Assembly: GCF_041320665.1 (NCBI RefSeq)
Contig: NZ_CP166730.1
Span: 2,356,001-2,420,000, forward strand
Direction of reading: 5' to 3'
DNA from: Comamonas sp. GB3 AK4-5
GTDB taxonomy: Bacteria > Pseudomonadota > Gammaproteobacteria > Burkholderiales > Burkholderiaceae_C
DNA: 64,000 nucleotides
Shown: positions 1 to 8,928 of the stretch, one piece after another
How the letters are laid out: the number at the start of each line of letters is the position of its first letter
How positions within the stretch are numbered: position 1 is the stretch's first letter
Position numbers and translations under genes: made by a program
The notes under the pieces: generated by a model
Told to the model about the DNA's origin: nothing
The model's database searches: none
Seen by the model: the letters and a program-made list of their open reading frames with translations, nothing else

Positions 1-1
1 G

Positions 2-376
2 TACTTTCAGGTGGGCCTGTTGACCACGGTGGGGCTTGCCTCCAAGAACGCGATCTTGATTGTGGAGTTTGCCGTACAGCTGCAGGAGCAGGGCAAGAAT
101 GTGTTCGACGCCACGGTGGCTGCGGTACGTCTGCGCCTGCGCCCCATCCTGATGACTTCGCTGGCCTTTGGCTTTGGCGTGATTCCGCTGGCCATAGGCA
201 CCGGCGCCGGTGCCGGCGGGCGCAATGCCATCGGCACGGCCGTGCTGGGTGGCACCGTGGCGTCCACCGTGCTGGGCATCTTCCTGGTGCCGGTGTTCTT
301 CCTGCTGATTCGCAGCTGGTTCAAGAGCCGCTCGCGCCACGAAACTCCCGCAGTGAACCAGGAGAGCGCAGCATGA
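2..376 (+). CDS. RND multidrug efflux pump, inner-membrane subunit (C-terminal fragment)
   Basis: Only the last 124 residues are in the window; the gene begins before base 1. The visible part starts at the segment reading [18 protein letters not shown], which in AcrB/MexB-type pumps is the start of transmembrane helix 10 with the lysine (K in SKNAI) of the proton relay. The last helices follow, ending in a short basic cytoplasmic tail. The protein should export drugs or other hydrophobic compounds in exchange for protons, working with a periplasmic adaptor that lies outside the window. Its stop codon overlaps the start of the outer-membrane lipoprotein gene by ATGA, which is the usual operon order for such pumps. 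HAE-1 family membership is secure; the substrate cannot be inferred. Confidence 0.93.
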   Translation, partial: YFQVGLLTTVGLASKNAILIVEFAVQLQEQGKNVFDATVAAVRLRLRPILMTSLAFGFGVIPLAIGTGAGAGGRNAIGTAVLGGTVASTVLGIFLVPVFFLLIRSWFKSRSRHETPAVNQESAA

Positions 377-1815
377 AGCGCCTGATGACCCAGACTTCGA
401 CCACCGCCGCCGCAGCAGCACTGACCGCCTTGCTGGCCGGCTGCAATCTGGCGCCCACCTACCAGACACCGGCGCTGCCGGTGGCCGATGTGGTGTCGGC
501 CTCGGCCGTGCCGGTGGTGGCCAGCGCCGATGCGCTGCAGCAGGCCCAGGCCTTGCAATGGCTGCAGTCTGCCCCGCTGCGCGAGGTGGTGGCGCTGGCG
601 CTGAGCCACAACCGCGACCTGCGCGTGGCCCTGGAGAACATTGAAAAAGCCCGTGCCCAGTACGGCATCACCCGGGCCGACCTGCTGCCCAGCGTCAACG
701 CCCAGGCCCAGGGCAACCGGGCGCGCACGGCGGCCGATCTGAGCAGCAGCGGTGCTTCCAGCATCACCAGCCAGTACACGGCCCAGCTGGGCTTTGCCAG
801 CTACGAGCTGGATCTGTGGGGTCGCATTCGCAATCTGAGTGAGGCCGGTCTGCAGCAGTTTCTGCAAAGCCAGGACAACCAGCGCAATGTGCAACTGGGA
901 CTGGTGGCCGATGTGGCCAATGCCTGGCTGACGCTGGCCGCCGACCAGGCCCGCCTGCAGCTGGCGCGCGATACCCTGGCCAGCCGCGAGCAATCGTTTG
1001 CGCTGGCCAAGCGCCAGTATGAGATTGGCGCCACCTCGGGCCTGGCCCTGGTGCAGAACCAGACCACGGTGGACCAGGCACGCGGCGATGTGGCCAGCTA
1101 CACGGCCCAGGTGGAGCGCGACCGCAACGCGCTGCAGCTGCTGGTGGGAGGCACGGTGCCGCAGGCATTGCTGCCCACGGCCCAGACGCTGACCGACCCA
1201 CAGACCGCGGCAGCCCTGCTGCCCGTGCCGGCGCCACTGCCCTCCAGCGTGCTGCTGCGCCGCCCCGATGTGCAGGCCGCCGAGCGCAATCTGCAGGCCA
1301 TGAACGCCAACATCGGCGCCGCGCGCGCGGCCATGTTCCCCACCATCAGCCTCACGGCCAGCGTGGGCACGGGCAGCAACGAGCTGGATGGCCTGTTCGG
1401 CGGCGGCAACCGCACCTGGAACTTTATCCCCCTGGTCAAGCTGCCCATTTTTGACGGCGGGCGCAACCGCGCCGGCGTGCAGGTGGCCGAAAGCAACCAG
1501 CGCATTGCCCTGAGCCAGTACGAGAAAACCGTGCAGACCGCCTTCAAGGAAACCGCCGATGTGCTGGCCGACCGCGCCCAATGGAGCGAGCGCCTGGCGG
1601 CGCAGACCAGCCTGGTGGATCACACGCAAAAAGCGCTGGACCTGTCGGACGCGCGCTTCAAGTCCGGCGTGGACAACTACCTGACGGTGCTGGACGCGCA
1701 GCGCAGCCTCTATGCCGCCCAGCAAACCCTGATTGGCCTGCGCCTGTCCGAGCAGCAAAACCGCGTCACGCTGTGGAAGGTGTTGGGCGGGGAGCAGGTG
1801 GCACCGGCCTCCTGA
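373..1815 (+). CDS. Outer-membrane factor lipoprotein of RND efflux system (NodT/OprM family)
   Basis: A 480-residue protein with a lipoprotein signal: a hydrophobic alanine/leucine stretch followed by LLAGC, with C24 as the lipidated cysteine. It carries two tandem TolC-type repeats; phrases such as [14 protein letters not shown] and the repeat [15 protein letters not shown] are typical of OprM/NodT channels. It forms the trimeric outer-membrane exit duct for the pump whose end lies immediately upstream (ATGA overlap). Length is normal for the family. It faces a TetR gene across a large inverted repeat that probably stops transcription from both sides. A second paralogue sits at 59116-60552. 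Confidence 0.93.
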   Translation: MKRLMTQTSTTAAAAALTALLAGCNLAPTYQTPALPVADVVSASAVPVVASADALQQAQALQWLQSAPLREVVALALSHNRDLRVALENIEKARAQYGITRADLLPSVNAQAQGNRARTAADLSSSGASSITSQYTAQLGFASYELDLWGRIRNLSEAGLQQFLQSQDNQRNVQLGLVADVANAWLTLAADQARLQLARDTLASREQSFALAKRQYEIGATSGLALVQNQTTVDQARGDVASYTAQVERDRNALQLLVGGTVPQALLPTAQTLTDPQTAAALLPVPAPLPSSVLLRRPDVQAAERNLQAMNANIGAARAAMFPTISLTASVGTGSNELDGLFGGGNRTWNFIPLVKLPIFDGGRNRAGVQVAESNQRIALSQYEKTVQTAFKETADVLADRAQWSERLAAQTSLVDHTQKALDLSDARFKSGVDNYLTVLDAQRSLYAAQQTLIGLRLSEQQNRVTLWKVLGGEQVAPAS

Positions 1816-1820
1816 GCGAT

Positions 1821-1919
1821 ATTAAAAAGAGGAGCTGTCGTAGCTGGTGCGCAACGGGTTTTAGGCTGAAAAATAGCTGAAACCCAATGGGTGCAAGCAG
1901 CCGCAGCTCCTTTTTTAAT
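1821..1919. terminator. Long imperfect palindrome between convergent genes, likely bidirectional terminator
   Basis: The arms at 1821-1837 (ATTAAAAAGAGGAGCTG) and 1904-1919 (CAGCTCCTTTTTTAAT) are complementary apart from one extra G in the left arm. The interior holds a second nested pair (GGGTTT near 1856 with AAACCC near 1880). The outer arms give an A-rich 5' side and T-rich 3' side, so the fold could end transcription from both the efflux lipoprotein gene and the TetR gene. The TetR stop codon (1915-1917) lies inside the right arm. Confidence 0.55.
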
Positions 1920-2634
1920 GGGCGGCAGCGGGGGGCTGAGCGCGCTGCGGCGCGCAGTCAAACAGCAGCTGCACCTGCATGCGAAACAGGGCGCCGGTGT
2001 TCAACGGCGCCTCGGGCTGGAGTACGGTGTTGTGCGCCATGGCCAGCCACAGCGGGCCCAGCAGCAGCTCGGGCACGGTCTGCAGGCCGGGGTCTTTGAG
2101 CTCGCCGCGCGACTGGGCCAACTCGGCCAGCGTGCGGAAATGCGCCAGCATGGGCTCCAGCACATGCTGGTGGTACATGCGGGGCAGTTGCGGAAACTCC
2201 AGGCCCTCGGTGATCACCAACCTGGCCGTGGCCGCGCGGCCGCTGCAGTCAAACTCGTCCATGGCCGGGGCCACGGTGCGCAGCAAAAAAGCGCCCACGG
2301 TTTCCTGTGCCTGCATGGGGCTGGACTGCAAGGCCAGTGCGGCCGAGGCAATGTGCCGCTGCATCACCGCCTCAAACAGGCTTTCCTTGGTTTCGAAATA
2401 GCGAAACAGCGTCACCTTGGACAGACCGGCGCGGCGTGCCACCGAAGCCGTGGTGCCGCGCGCATAGCCTTGCTCCAGAAACTCGGCAAAGGCCGCATCC
2501 ACAATGCCGTGGCGTGTGGCTTCGGTTTTTTGCGGACTGGGGCCGCGCGGGGAGCGCCGGCGTGCAGCAACAGGCTGCGGCGTATTCTCAGCGGGCTCGC
2601 CGCTGGAGATGGTGCGAACACCTTTCTTGGGCAT
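1915..2634 (-). CDS. TetR/AcrR family transcriptional regulator
   Basis: A 239-residue regulator. The N-terminal 35 or so residues are basic and proline-rich (RRRSPRGPSPQK), followed by a TetR DNA-binding helix-turn-helix: AFAEFLEQGYARGTTASVARRAG, then LSKVTLFRYFETKESLFEAV. The rest is the all-helical ligand domain, with an AcrR-C-like segment around GGPLW-type motifs. The start at 2634 was chosen because it is the first ATG that leaves an intact family protein; the frame remains open further upstream. It is convergent with the RND operon and may regulate it, though position alone does not show this. It has its own promoter region in 2635-2834, where I see no other gene. Confidence 0.9.
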   Translation of the reverse strand: MPKKGVRTISSGEPAENTPQPVAARRRSPRGPSPQKTEATRHGIVDAAFAEFLEQGYARGTTASVARRAGLSKVTLFRYFETKESLFEAVMQRHIASAALALQSSPMQAQETVGAFLLRTVAPAMDEFDCSGRAATARLVITEGLEFPQLPRMYHQHVLEPMLAHFRTLAELAQSRGELKDPGLQTVPELLLGPLWLAMAHNTVLQPEAPLNTGALFRMQVQLLFDCAPQRAQPPAAAH

Positions 2635-2834
2635 ACAAGGACTTTGACGACAGGGGGGAGTGGACGAATGATGGCATATCCACTGCATGCCTGTCTGTCT
2701 CATGGTCACGTCCGACCTCAGCGCTTGCCTACCTGGCCGCACACCCGGCGCTAGCCCTTGCGCAGTGGCCTTGTGGTGCACTGATTTTGGGAGCTGCCTG
2801 CACCGCGCTGCGGTGTGCGCTGGGCCGCAAAAAC

Positions 2835-3917
2835 TTAGGGTGCTGACATGGTTTTTGCGGGGCTGCCTAGCGGCTCCTGGGTCTGGGCCTGCACGGCCTG
2901 GGCCAGCAGGGCAATCGAGCGTGGTGCGCAGCCCTCGGCATCGTTGCTGATGGTCACAAATGCGGGTTGGCCCGCGCCGGTGATGCCGGCAATGGTGCGT
3001 GCCAGCAGGGCGCGGGTGGACGGGTCTTCGGAGCGGATCTCGTTGAAGGGGTCGTGCTTTTTCTGCGCATCGGGATAACCGTAGGCGCCAAAACAGCGGT
3101 TCAGGCTCCAGCGGCACACCAGCGGGCCGGGCCACAGCGCGCGCAGCAACGGCAGCTGCTCCGCCAGCGGCGGCATCTTGCCGTGCAGGCCCAGGCAGTA
3201 GGTGGCGCCATGGGTCTTGAGTACCTGGGCCAGGGCCGGGGTCAGCAGCTCGGGGTCGCGCACCTCCACCGCCACGATGACCTGCGGGTGGGCGGCAATG
3301 GCCTGGCGCACCGCCGCCAGCATCTGGCCCAGGGCCTGCAGCAGGGCCCCGTTTTGGCGCAGCCAGTCCCAGGGCAGGGGACTGAGCTGGAACAGCAGCA
3401 CGCCCAGCTTGCCAGAAAGGCCTTGCAGCGCGGGGAGGGCGAACTGTTGTACGGCCAGCTCTGGTGCCAGGAATGCGGGATTGGGTGACTGTCCCTTGCC
3501 GTCTTCGCTGCGCACCTGGGCATCGGTCACCACATTCGGGCATTTGATGAGAAAGCGAAAGTCCTCCGGCACCTGCACCGCCATCTGCGCATATTGCTCC
3601 ACCGTCAAAGGCCGCCAGAAGCTGCGGTCCACGCTGACGGTGCGCAGCAGCGGGTGCTGGCTGTAGGCGGTGAGACCTTTCTTGGACAGGGTGCTGGCGT
3701 CGTACTGCCCGTCCCACACCAGGCCGTCCCAGCCAGGGTAAGACCAGGTGGACACCCCCATGCGCAGGCCAGCCGGCAGCTGGGCCGCCAGCGCGGCAAA
3801 AGCCTGGCCGGCGGGTGCGGGCTGTACGCCACGCGCGCTGGTACGGTGTGTGGAGGGAGGAGGTAGGGGCGCGGCGGGCTTGGAGCCGGCCGGGGCGCCA
3901 AATAAATCGTCTTGCAT
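2835..3917 (-). CDS. DUF72 (YecE-like) family protein
   Basis: A 360-residue protein of the DUF72 family, a TIM-barrel fold of unproven function. Family signatures include RMGVSTWSYPGWDGLVW near residue 52, FRFLIKCPNVVT in the middle and FVTISNDAEGCAPRSIALLA near the C terminus. The N terminus has a proline/serine-rich extension of about 45 residues before the conserved domain, longer than in most homologues. The gene stands alone, with the terminator of the envelope operon (4019-4046) upstream. E. coli YecE is the named homologue; no reaction is known, so none is assigned. Confidence 0.88.
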   Translation of the reverse strand: MQDDLFGAPAGSKPAAPLPPPSTHRTSARGVQPAPAGQAFAALAAQLPAGLRMGVSTWSYPGWDGLVWDGQYDASTLSKKGLTAYSQHPLLRTVSVDRSFWRPLTVEQYAQMAVQVPEDFRFLIKCPNVVTDAQVRSEDGKGQSPNPAFLAPELAVQQFALPALQGLSGKLGVLLFQLSPLPWDWLRQNGALLQALGQMLAAVRQAIAAHPQVIVAVEVRDPELLTPALAQVLKTHGATYCLGLHGKMPPLAEQLPLLRALWPGPLVCRWSLNRCFGAYGYPDAQKKHDPFNEIRSEDPSTRALLARTIAGITGAGQPAFVTISNDAEGCAPRSIALLAQAVQAQTQEPLGSPAKTMSAP

Positions 3918-4018
3918 GGTCAGGCCCGGTCACTGTACCGGGCTTTCAAAGACACAAGCCGGAGTGGGCGCTATGGGCCGATTCATGGGCACGGATGTGC
4001 TGTGGGCTTGTAAAACCA

Positions 4019-4046
4019 CAAAGGCGCCGATGGGGCGGCGCCTTTG
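4019..4046 (-). terminator. Rho-independent terminator of the OmpA/membrane/vWA operon
   Basis: A perfect 11-bp stem, CAAAGGCGCCG at 4019-4029 with CGGCGCCTTTG at 4036-4046, lies 50 bp beyond the last gene of the leftward operon. On the minus strand it is followed by a short U-rich run. Confidence 0.7.
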
Positions 4047-4095
4047 TTGAGGAGGAGAGCGTGTGCACATGCCGCACGCGCTCGCATGAGCTCGC

Positions 4096-4950
4096 TTACT
4101 GCACGGGGACCAGCAGGGCGGGTGCGCCAAACTGTTCCAGCTTGCCCTGGCTGCGCTCAAAGTACTGCGTCCAGAACTGGCGCAGGGTATTGATGGTTTG
4201 TGGATCGCGGTATACGCCGCTGTCCTTGGCGCCTGCGGCCGAGCTGGTCTGTACCAGACCTGCACCCAGCACGAACACGCGTGCGCCGGCCAGATCGGCC
4301 AACATCTGCGCGGCTTCCGCCTTTTTCAGCTCGGCAGCGACATCCAGCCGGCGCACATTCTTGGAGGCATAGAAGCTGCTGACGCCCGAGTGCTCCAGCA
4401 TGTCCGACACCAGAAACACGATCTTGTGGCTGGCCTTGGAGCTGCGCACCCGCGTCGATATTTCCTTGATGCTGCCCATCACATCCGACTTGGCAAAGTC
4501 GGTGCTGACGCCCGCCAGTGCCTTTTGCAGCGCGCCAGCTGCTGCGCGGCGGCCAAAGTCGGCCTGGCCCTTCATGCAGGCATCAAAGTTTTGCAGCACC
4601 CGTGCACCAATGCTGTCGCGTTGCGATGCAGGCAGCGGCTGCTCCAGCGTGCCGGCGCTGAGCACCTGCAGATACTGGCCCTGGCCGAACGAGGAGAAGG
4701 TGGCCACCGTGTAGGCATTGCCGGGGGTGACCAGCCGACCCACGTTGTCGCGCACCGAGGCCTGCAGCGTGGCGTCCAGCGGCGTGGTTTGGTCCACCAG
4801 CACAAATAGCTCGGTGCTGGTGGCCGGTGCGGCCACATTCATCTTGCTGGCGGCGTAGCAGCTGGGTACATCGTTGTCGGTGCCGGCCAGGGCCGTACCG
4901 CACAGTGCCAGGGCGGCGATCGACAACAGCTGTTGGCAAAACAGTTTCAT
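4096..4950 (-). CDS. Exported protein with degenerate vWA-like domain
   Basis: A 284-residue protein with a clear Sec signal peptide (MKLFCQQLLSIAALALCGTALA, cleavage after ALA near residue 22). The mature part has the layout of a von Willebrand A fold: a first strand ending in ELFVLVDQTTPLD, where the usual DxSxS metal-site motif is only partly kept (D-Q-T-T), and a later strand IVFLVSDMLEHS resembling the vWA strand before the second metal loop. It is the last gene of a three-gene operon, 13 bp after the five-helix membrane protein. Start 4950 is the ATG that begins the signal peptide; an in-frame opening continues upstream but overlaps the previous gene. A periplasmic scaffold or ligand-binding role is inference. 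No named family was recognised. Confidence 0.75.
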   Translation of the reverse strand: MKLFCQQLLSIAALALCGTALAGTDNDVPSCYAASKMNVAAPATSTELFVLVDQTTPLDATLQASVRDNVGRLVTPGNAYTVATFSSFGQGQYLQVLSAGTLEQPLPASQRDSIGARVLQNFDACMKGQADFGRRAAAGALQKALAGVSTDFAKSDVMGSIKEISTRVRSSKASHKIVFLVSDMLEHSGVSSFYASKNVRRLDVAAELKKAEAAQMLADLAGARVFVLGAGLVQTSSAAGAKDSGVYRDPQTINTLRQFWTQYFERSQGKLEQFGAPALLVPVQ

Positions 4951-4963
4951 GGCGTGGCTTGCC

Positions 4964-6565
4964 TCAGAACAGTTCGTCGATATTGGCCGTTGCATCCCGC
5001 TGGGCCTTGCGTTCCTTGAGCCAGGCTTGCAGCTGCGGATTGGCTTTAAGGGCGACGGGTAGGGACAAAAAGTAGGCCTTTTCGGCATCGGCATTGTCCA
5101 GGCGCATCAGCTCGGCCTGTACGGCGGTTACCTCGGCGGCGGGTGGCTGCAAGGGCGTTGCTGCTGCAGGTATGGGGGCTGCAGTAGCGATGGACTCCAC
5201 AACAGGCGCGGGGACGGATGCGGGGGCTGGCTGTGCCGCAGGTACTGCTACGGCTGTCGTGTTGGTAGCCTGTGCCAGGGTGGCATTGGCCCATGTGGCG
5301 TCACGTTGTGCAGCAGCATTTTTCGCATCGCGCTTTTGAATCCAGACCTCGTCTGCGCCACTGGCCACACTCGCGCTGCTGGCGTCGGACTTGATCAGGT
5401 AGTCATCAAAGGTCTTATGCAGGCTCAGGCGGGTGTGGGCCTTTTCTTCCAGCTTTTGCTGCAGCTCTTTCAGGCGACCGTTGGCCAGGTCGCGCAGCGG
5501 CTGCACAAAGCGGAAGTACTCGGTATAGGTGGCAAAACCGCGTGTGACCTTGAAGGCCGCATCGGACTCGCGGCCCACAAAGCTGTACTTGTAGCCGGCA
5601 CCCATGCCCACGATCTGGGTGATCACAAAGATAAAGCCCAGCATGACGAAGGCGGCAATGCCTTCAATGTCCTTGGCTGCGGTGGCATCGTCTTGTGCGG
5701 CCTTCTCTGCCTGGCCCTGGGAATCAGTGACTTCCGTGGGCAAGCTGGCGGCAAAAGGATTGCTCGACGTGCTTTGGCTTTGCATGGCCGTCTCGCGGAT
5801 CGTCTCGCCTTCCATGTTCTTGACACGCATCACCGTGGAGGTGATGGCAATGAAGGCAATGGTGACGATGGCGGTGATCACCCAAGCGTAATTGCCGGTG
5901 TCGTGCGAGTTCTCGGCCACGCGGTTGAGCGTTTGTTTGAAGGCGGGTTGCTGTTGGTCGACGGCTTGGTCGTCCTCCAGCGACACCAGGTCGGCCGAAT
6001 ATTCCTTGGCGCCCAGGTCCTTGAAGCGTTTGAAGCACGAACGCAGCAGCGAAGTGCGGCGGTACTGGCGGCCGGCCGAGTGCGTGATCCACACCAGCAG
6101 CACGCACAGCACGAACACAATGGCCACCATCAGTACGGCATGCATGTTGGCGCTGCCTTCGCGGGCCATCCAGGTACCCAGTAGGTAGGAAAAGCCCATG
6201 CCCTCGGCGATCACCAACACCACCAGCAGTGCCCACACCGCCAGTGGTGTAGGGGTGCGGCCCAGATCTGCGGCCTTGCGTAGGTACTCGATGGACTGGG
6301 AAAACTCCTGAGGGCCCACCAAGCGGGCAAAGGGCTTGTAGATGCCGCACAGCGTTTCTTCGGCGCGCAGCCAGCCATCGCTGGCATGTGTGCGGTCCTT
6401 TGACAGGCGGGCAATCGAGCCGATCGCTGGGAAGGTGGCCCAGAAATCACGCACCCACAGACGAAAGCGTGAACTGGCGATGAATGACATGAACAGCAAA
6501 ACCGATGCTGCTAGCAGCGTAATGGCGGTGATGTGTTCTGCAAGGGTGGTGGCAATAGCGTCCAA
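4964..6565 (-). CDS. Multi-pass inner-membrane protein of unknown function
   Basis: A 533-residue protein with about five predicted transmembrane helices: one near residues 12-30, a pair near 107-155, one near 228-248 (AWVITAIVTIAFIAITS) and one near 303-325 (AFVMLGFIFVITQIVG). Between helices 3 and 4 is a charged loop of about 65 residues. The last 200 residues are soluble: a helical, probably coiled-coil part (LRDLANGRLKELQQKLEEK) followed by an alanine/proline-rich linker and a charged tail ending in IDELF. It sits in the middle of the operon, 39 bp after the OmpA lipoprotein and 13 bp before the exported vWA-like gene. The arrangement suggests an inner-membrane partner for the two envelope proteins. 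It lacks the recognisable MotA/ExbB core, so a proton-channel role is not claimed. Confidence 0.75.
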   Translation of the reverse strand: MDAIATTLAEHITAITLLAASVLLFMSFIASSRFRLWVRDFWATFPAIGSIARLSKDRTHASDGWLRAEETLCGIYKPFARLVGPQEFSQSIEYLRKAADLGRTPTPLAVWALLVVLVIAEGMGFSYLLGTWMAREGSANMHAVLMVAIVFVLCVLLVWITHSAGRQYRRTSLLRSCFKRFKDLGAKEYSADLVSLEDDQAVDQQQPAFKQTLNRVAENSHDTGNYAWVITAIVTIAFIAITSTVMRVKNMEGETIRETAMQSQSTSSNPFAASLPTEVTDSQGQAEKAAQDDATAAKDIEGIAAFVMLGFIFVITQIVGMGAGYKYSFVGRESDAAFKVTRGFATYTEYFRFVQPLRDLANGRLKELQQKLEEKAHTRLSLHKTFDDYLIKSDASSASVASGADEVWIQKRDAKNAAAQRDATWANATLAQATNTTAVAVPAAQPAPASVPAPVVESIATAAPIPAAATPLQPPAAEVTAVQAELMRLDNADAEKAYFLSLPVALKANPQLQAWLKERKAQRDATANIDELF

Positions 6566-6604
6566 GATGCAGGTTCCCTCAGAGGTTCGAGACGGTGGTC
6601 GGTT

Positions 6605-8380
6605 TTATTTGGCAAGTCGCGGGGCGAACTTCACCTGGTACATCTGCCCAGAGTAGGCGTATACCAGGTTGGATTGGGGGGCTTCTCGCGGGCTGGTGTT
6701 GGGGATCACGACGTCCAGGCACTGAACGGGTCCACCCACGAAAACGCGGTACAGCAAGGCTTTGTCGCCTTGGTAGGTATTGACCTCGGGTGTCTTGCGA
6801 AAGCTTGCCTTGGCCGAGGTATCGCCCTGGTAGTTGTCGTAAACCAAAAACTCAGGCGGGTTGGCAGGGGCTCCGCCATCGCGCAGCACGGCCACGCGGT
6901 TGAGTGCGATCAGATGCCCGCCTGCCATGCCGACCCAACTGGTGTTGTACAGACCAGGCATGTACTCGGCGGTATTGCGCACCGGTACAGCGCTGTTGGC
7001 CAATGACTTCACGCCGTGGGCAACGCGGGGGCGGTCGCTTTGACAACTGCCAAGGCCGTTGGGCAGATTGGCGTGAGCTGACGACACCAGTGAGAACGTG
7101 GACTTGGCTTTGAGCTCGCCAATGTCGACCGACTGAGCCAGACCAATGATGGGGGTGCCACCAAAGTCGAATTCACGCACACCGGGCGCTGCCTTGGACG
7201 CAGGCAGGCCGCGGGCAGCGGTCGTCGATGTTGCGGCAGGTGTGCTAGCCGTGGCATCGGAGTTGGAGCTGGATGCGGCGGGGGCGGTGTCGGCCGCACT
7301 GGGTGCTTTGTGTGCAGCGCTGGTGTTGTTGGTTGCCGTTGCCGTTGCTGTGCCACGGCCCTTGTCACCACGGGCATTGGTAGTGGGCGTTTTTGCGGTG
7401 CTTGCGGGCTTGCTCTTGGCTCCTGTCTGCGCACTGCTGCTGACCTTGGTGGAGGGCACGGTCTCGGTCACTGCGGCCGGGGCGGCAGAGGCCTCGCGGT
7501 AGAAGCTGAGGTTGGGGCGACGGCTGGCCAGGTACTGGGTAAATGCCGCATCGCTACTCAGGTCCACAATCTCCACGCGCCGGTTCTTGGCACGGCCTTC
7601 GGCCGTGTTGTTGTCGGCAATGGGCAGAGTCTCACCGGCACCCTGGTAGAAAATCTGGGTCTTGGTAAAGCCGTTGGCGGCAAAGATCTTGGCGATCTCG
7701 CTGGCCCGTGCTTCGGCCAGATCGGCATTCAGGCGCGAGTTGCCGGTGTCATCGGTGTGGCCGATCAGCAGAATGCGCATGCCGCTCAGGCGGGCTAGGA
7801 CAGCGGCCTTGTCCTGCGGCTTGCCGTCATCGGCCACCCGTCTATAGGCTTGGGCCACCTCAGCAAAGGCCTTGCGGGCTTGGGCGGTCGGGGCGGATGA
7901 GCCACTGGGAAATTGCTCGCCTGTGTCGATGATGGAGACACTCATGCCCACCGACTTGGCGGTTGCGCTGGAACTGGACGCATCAGCAACCTGGATGTCG
8001 CTCACTAGCAGTTCCAGTTGGTTTTTTTGCGCAATCTGGTGCAGCTCGCAGCGGCGACGATCAATGTCATTGCCGATAAGACCCCCGAGGGTGGCACCCA
8101 GCCCGGCGCCAATGGCAATGCCAGCCTTCTTGTCTGACACTTGGCTGCCGATCACTGCACCAAGCACGCCACCAGCCAAGATACCTACATTGCGGGCAGA
8201 TGATGCACAAGGGTCGCTGCTGTTGAAGGTATTGCGGACCAACTGGCCGCCTTGTTCCAGTGTCTGGCAGCCTGAGGTGCCCAGAATCAGGCAGGTCAAT
8301 GCAGCGGTCTTCTTCAGATTCCAGCCCGCCGCAGCAGGTGAACAGGCTCTCTCCATGAGCCGGTGCAGATGGCGCGTCAT
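6605..8380 (-). CDS. OmpA-family lipoprotein with glycine zipper and unknown C-terminal domain
   Basis: A 591-residue envelope protein. Residues 20-38 hold a lipobox (LILGTSGC), after an unusually long N-terminal segment; the AGAGGAAAAG ribosome site just before 8380 supports the start chosen. Next is a glycine-zipper stretch (GGVLGAVIGS, GAGLGATLGGLIGND). The OmpA C-like peptidoglycan-binding domain follows at about residues 200-275 (LLIGHTDDTGNSRLN, AEGRAKNRRVEI). A long Ala/Thr/Ser linker leads to a C-terminal domain of about 190 residues, rich in tyrosine and glycine, which I do not recognise. It is the first gene of the operon 8380-4096. It probably anchors a trans-envelope assembly to the outer membrane and cell wall (inference). 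Confidence 0.82.
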   Translation of the reverse strand: MTRHLHRLMERACSPAAAGWNLKKTAALTCLILGTSGCQTLEQGGQLVRNTFNSSDPCASSARNVGILAGGVLGAVIGSQVSDKKAGIAIGAGLGATLGGLIGNDIDRRRCELHQIAQKNQLELLVSDIQVADASSSSATAKSVGMSVSIIDTGEQFPSGSSAPTAQARKAFAEVAQAYRRVADDGKPQDKAAVLARLSGMRILLIGHTDDTGNSRLNADLAEARASEIAKIFAANGFTKTQIFYQGAGETLPIADNNTAEGRAKNRRVEIVDLSSDAAFTQYLASRRPNLSFYREASAAPAAVTETVPSTKVSSSAQTGAKSKPASTAKTPTTNARGDKGRGTATATATNNTSAAHKAPSAADTAPAASSSNSDATASTPAATSTTAARGLPASKAAPGVREFDFGGTPIIGLAQSVDIGELKAKSTFSLVSSAHANLPNGLGSCQSDRPRVAHGVKSLANSAVPVRNTAEYMPGLYNTSWVGMAGGHLIALNRVAVLRDGGAPANPPEFLVYDNYQGDTSAKASFRKTPEVNTYQGDKALLYRVFVGGPVQCLDVVIPNTSPREAPQSNLVYAYSGQMYQVKFAPRLAK

Positions 8381-8928
8381 CTTTTCCTCTCGTTATATTG
8401 GTTTTGGTGCTTGGTTGCGCGCGATAGGCTGTGTGCCCAAGATGGAATAGGCACAGGCGTGCAGTTGGCCCGCCCCTGGATATCGCGCAATTCGTGCTTC
8501 AGGCAAGGCCATGGCAACGTGCATCAAGAATTTGGCGCATTGTAACTATGTGTCACTAAAATTCTGCGTCATTGCTGCCATCTGCGCGTGGTGCAACGGT
8601 AGCGTTGCCACGAGAAGGCGCGTTCTGGGAGCGTTAAACATAAAGAAGATAGGGCGCTTTGAGCAGCCTGGGTATCGCGCCGCAGGAAATCGCATATGAA
8701 ACACACGCTGGCCATTGATGCCACTTTTCATGTGGCTTTCAGTCTGGTGCTGAGCAATGACATCAATCACAGTCACAGCTTCTTGATCGAGGTCTTGCGT
8801 AGTTCCCACAAGCTCGGTGGGCGACAACAGGCACTCATGACAGGACAATGACGCAGTCCTTCGCCGCAAAAGCGCGGACTGTGACAAGGACTAGGTACAC
8901 GCTCTGACGAATGTTTTGTGAAGCCGCT
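8381..8928. other. Gene-poor intergenic stretch upstream of the OmpA operon
   Basis: About 550 bp with lower GC than its surroundings. It must hold the promoter of the leftward operon, whose ribosome site is at its left end. The only candidate gene I see is a 51-codon plus-strand frame at 8696-8851 with a weak GGAA site upstream; its composition is unremarkable and I do not call it. A TACAAT hexamer on the minus strand near 8540 is a possible -10 element but has no convincing -35. Confidence 0.5.

Noticed and set aside
4096..8380. The idea that the OmpA/membrane cassette is a Zorya defence system
   Set aside because: The membrane protein lacks a recognisable MotA-like core, the OmpA protein is a lipoprotein and not a ZorB-type membrane protein, and no helicase or nuclease gene is present.
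8585..8660. tRNA-like text (TGGTGCAACGGTAGC)
   Set aside because: It resembles a D-arm, but no TpsiC arm, anticodon stem or acceptor pairing follows.
8696..8851. 51-codon plus-strand frame
   Set aside because: Only a weak GGAA site precedes it and the product has no recognisable features; mentioned under the intergenic stretch but not called.
8546..8887. 113-codon minus-strand frame
   Set aside because: No ribosome site, mixed low-likelihood composition, and it overlaps the promoter region of the OmpA operon.
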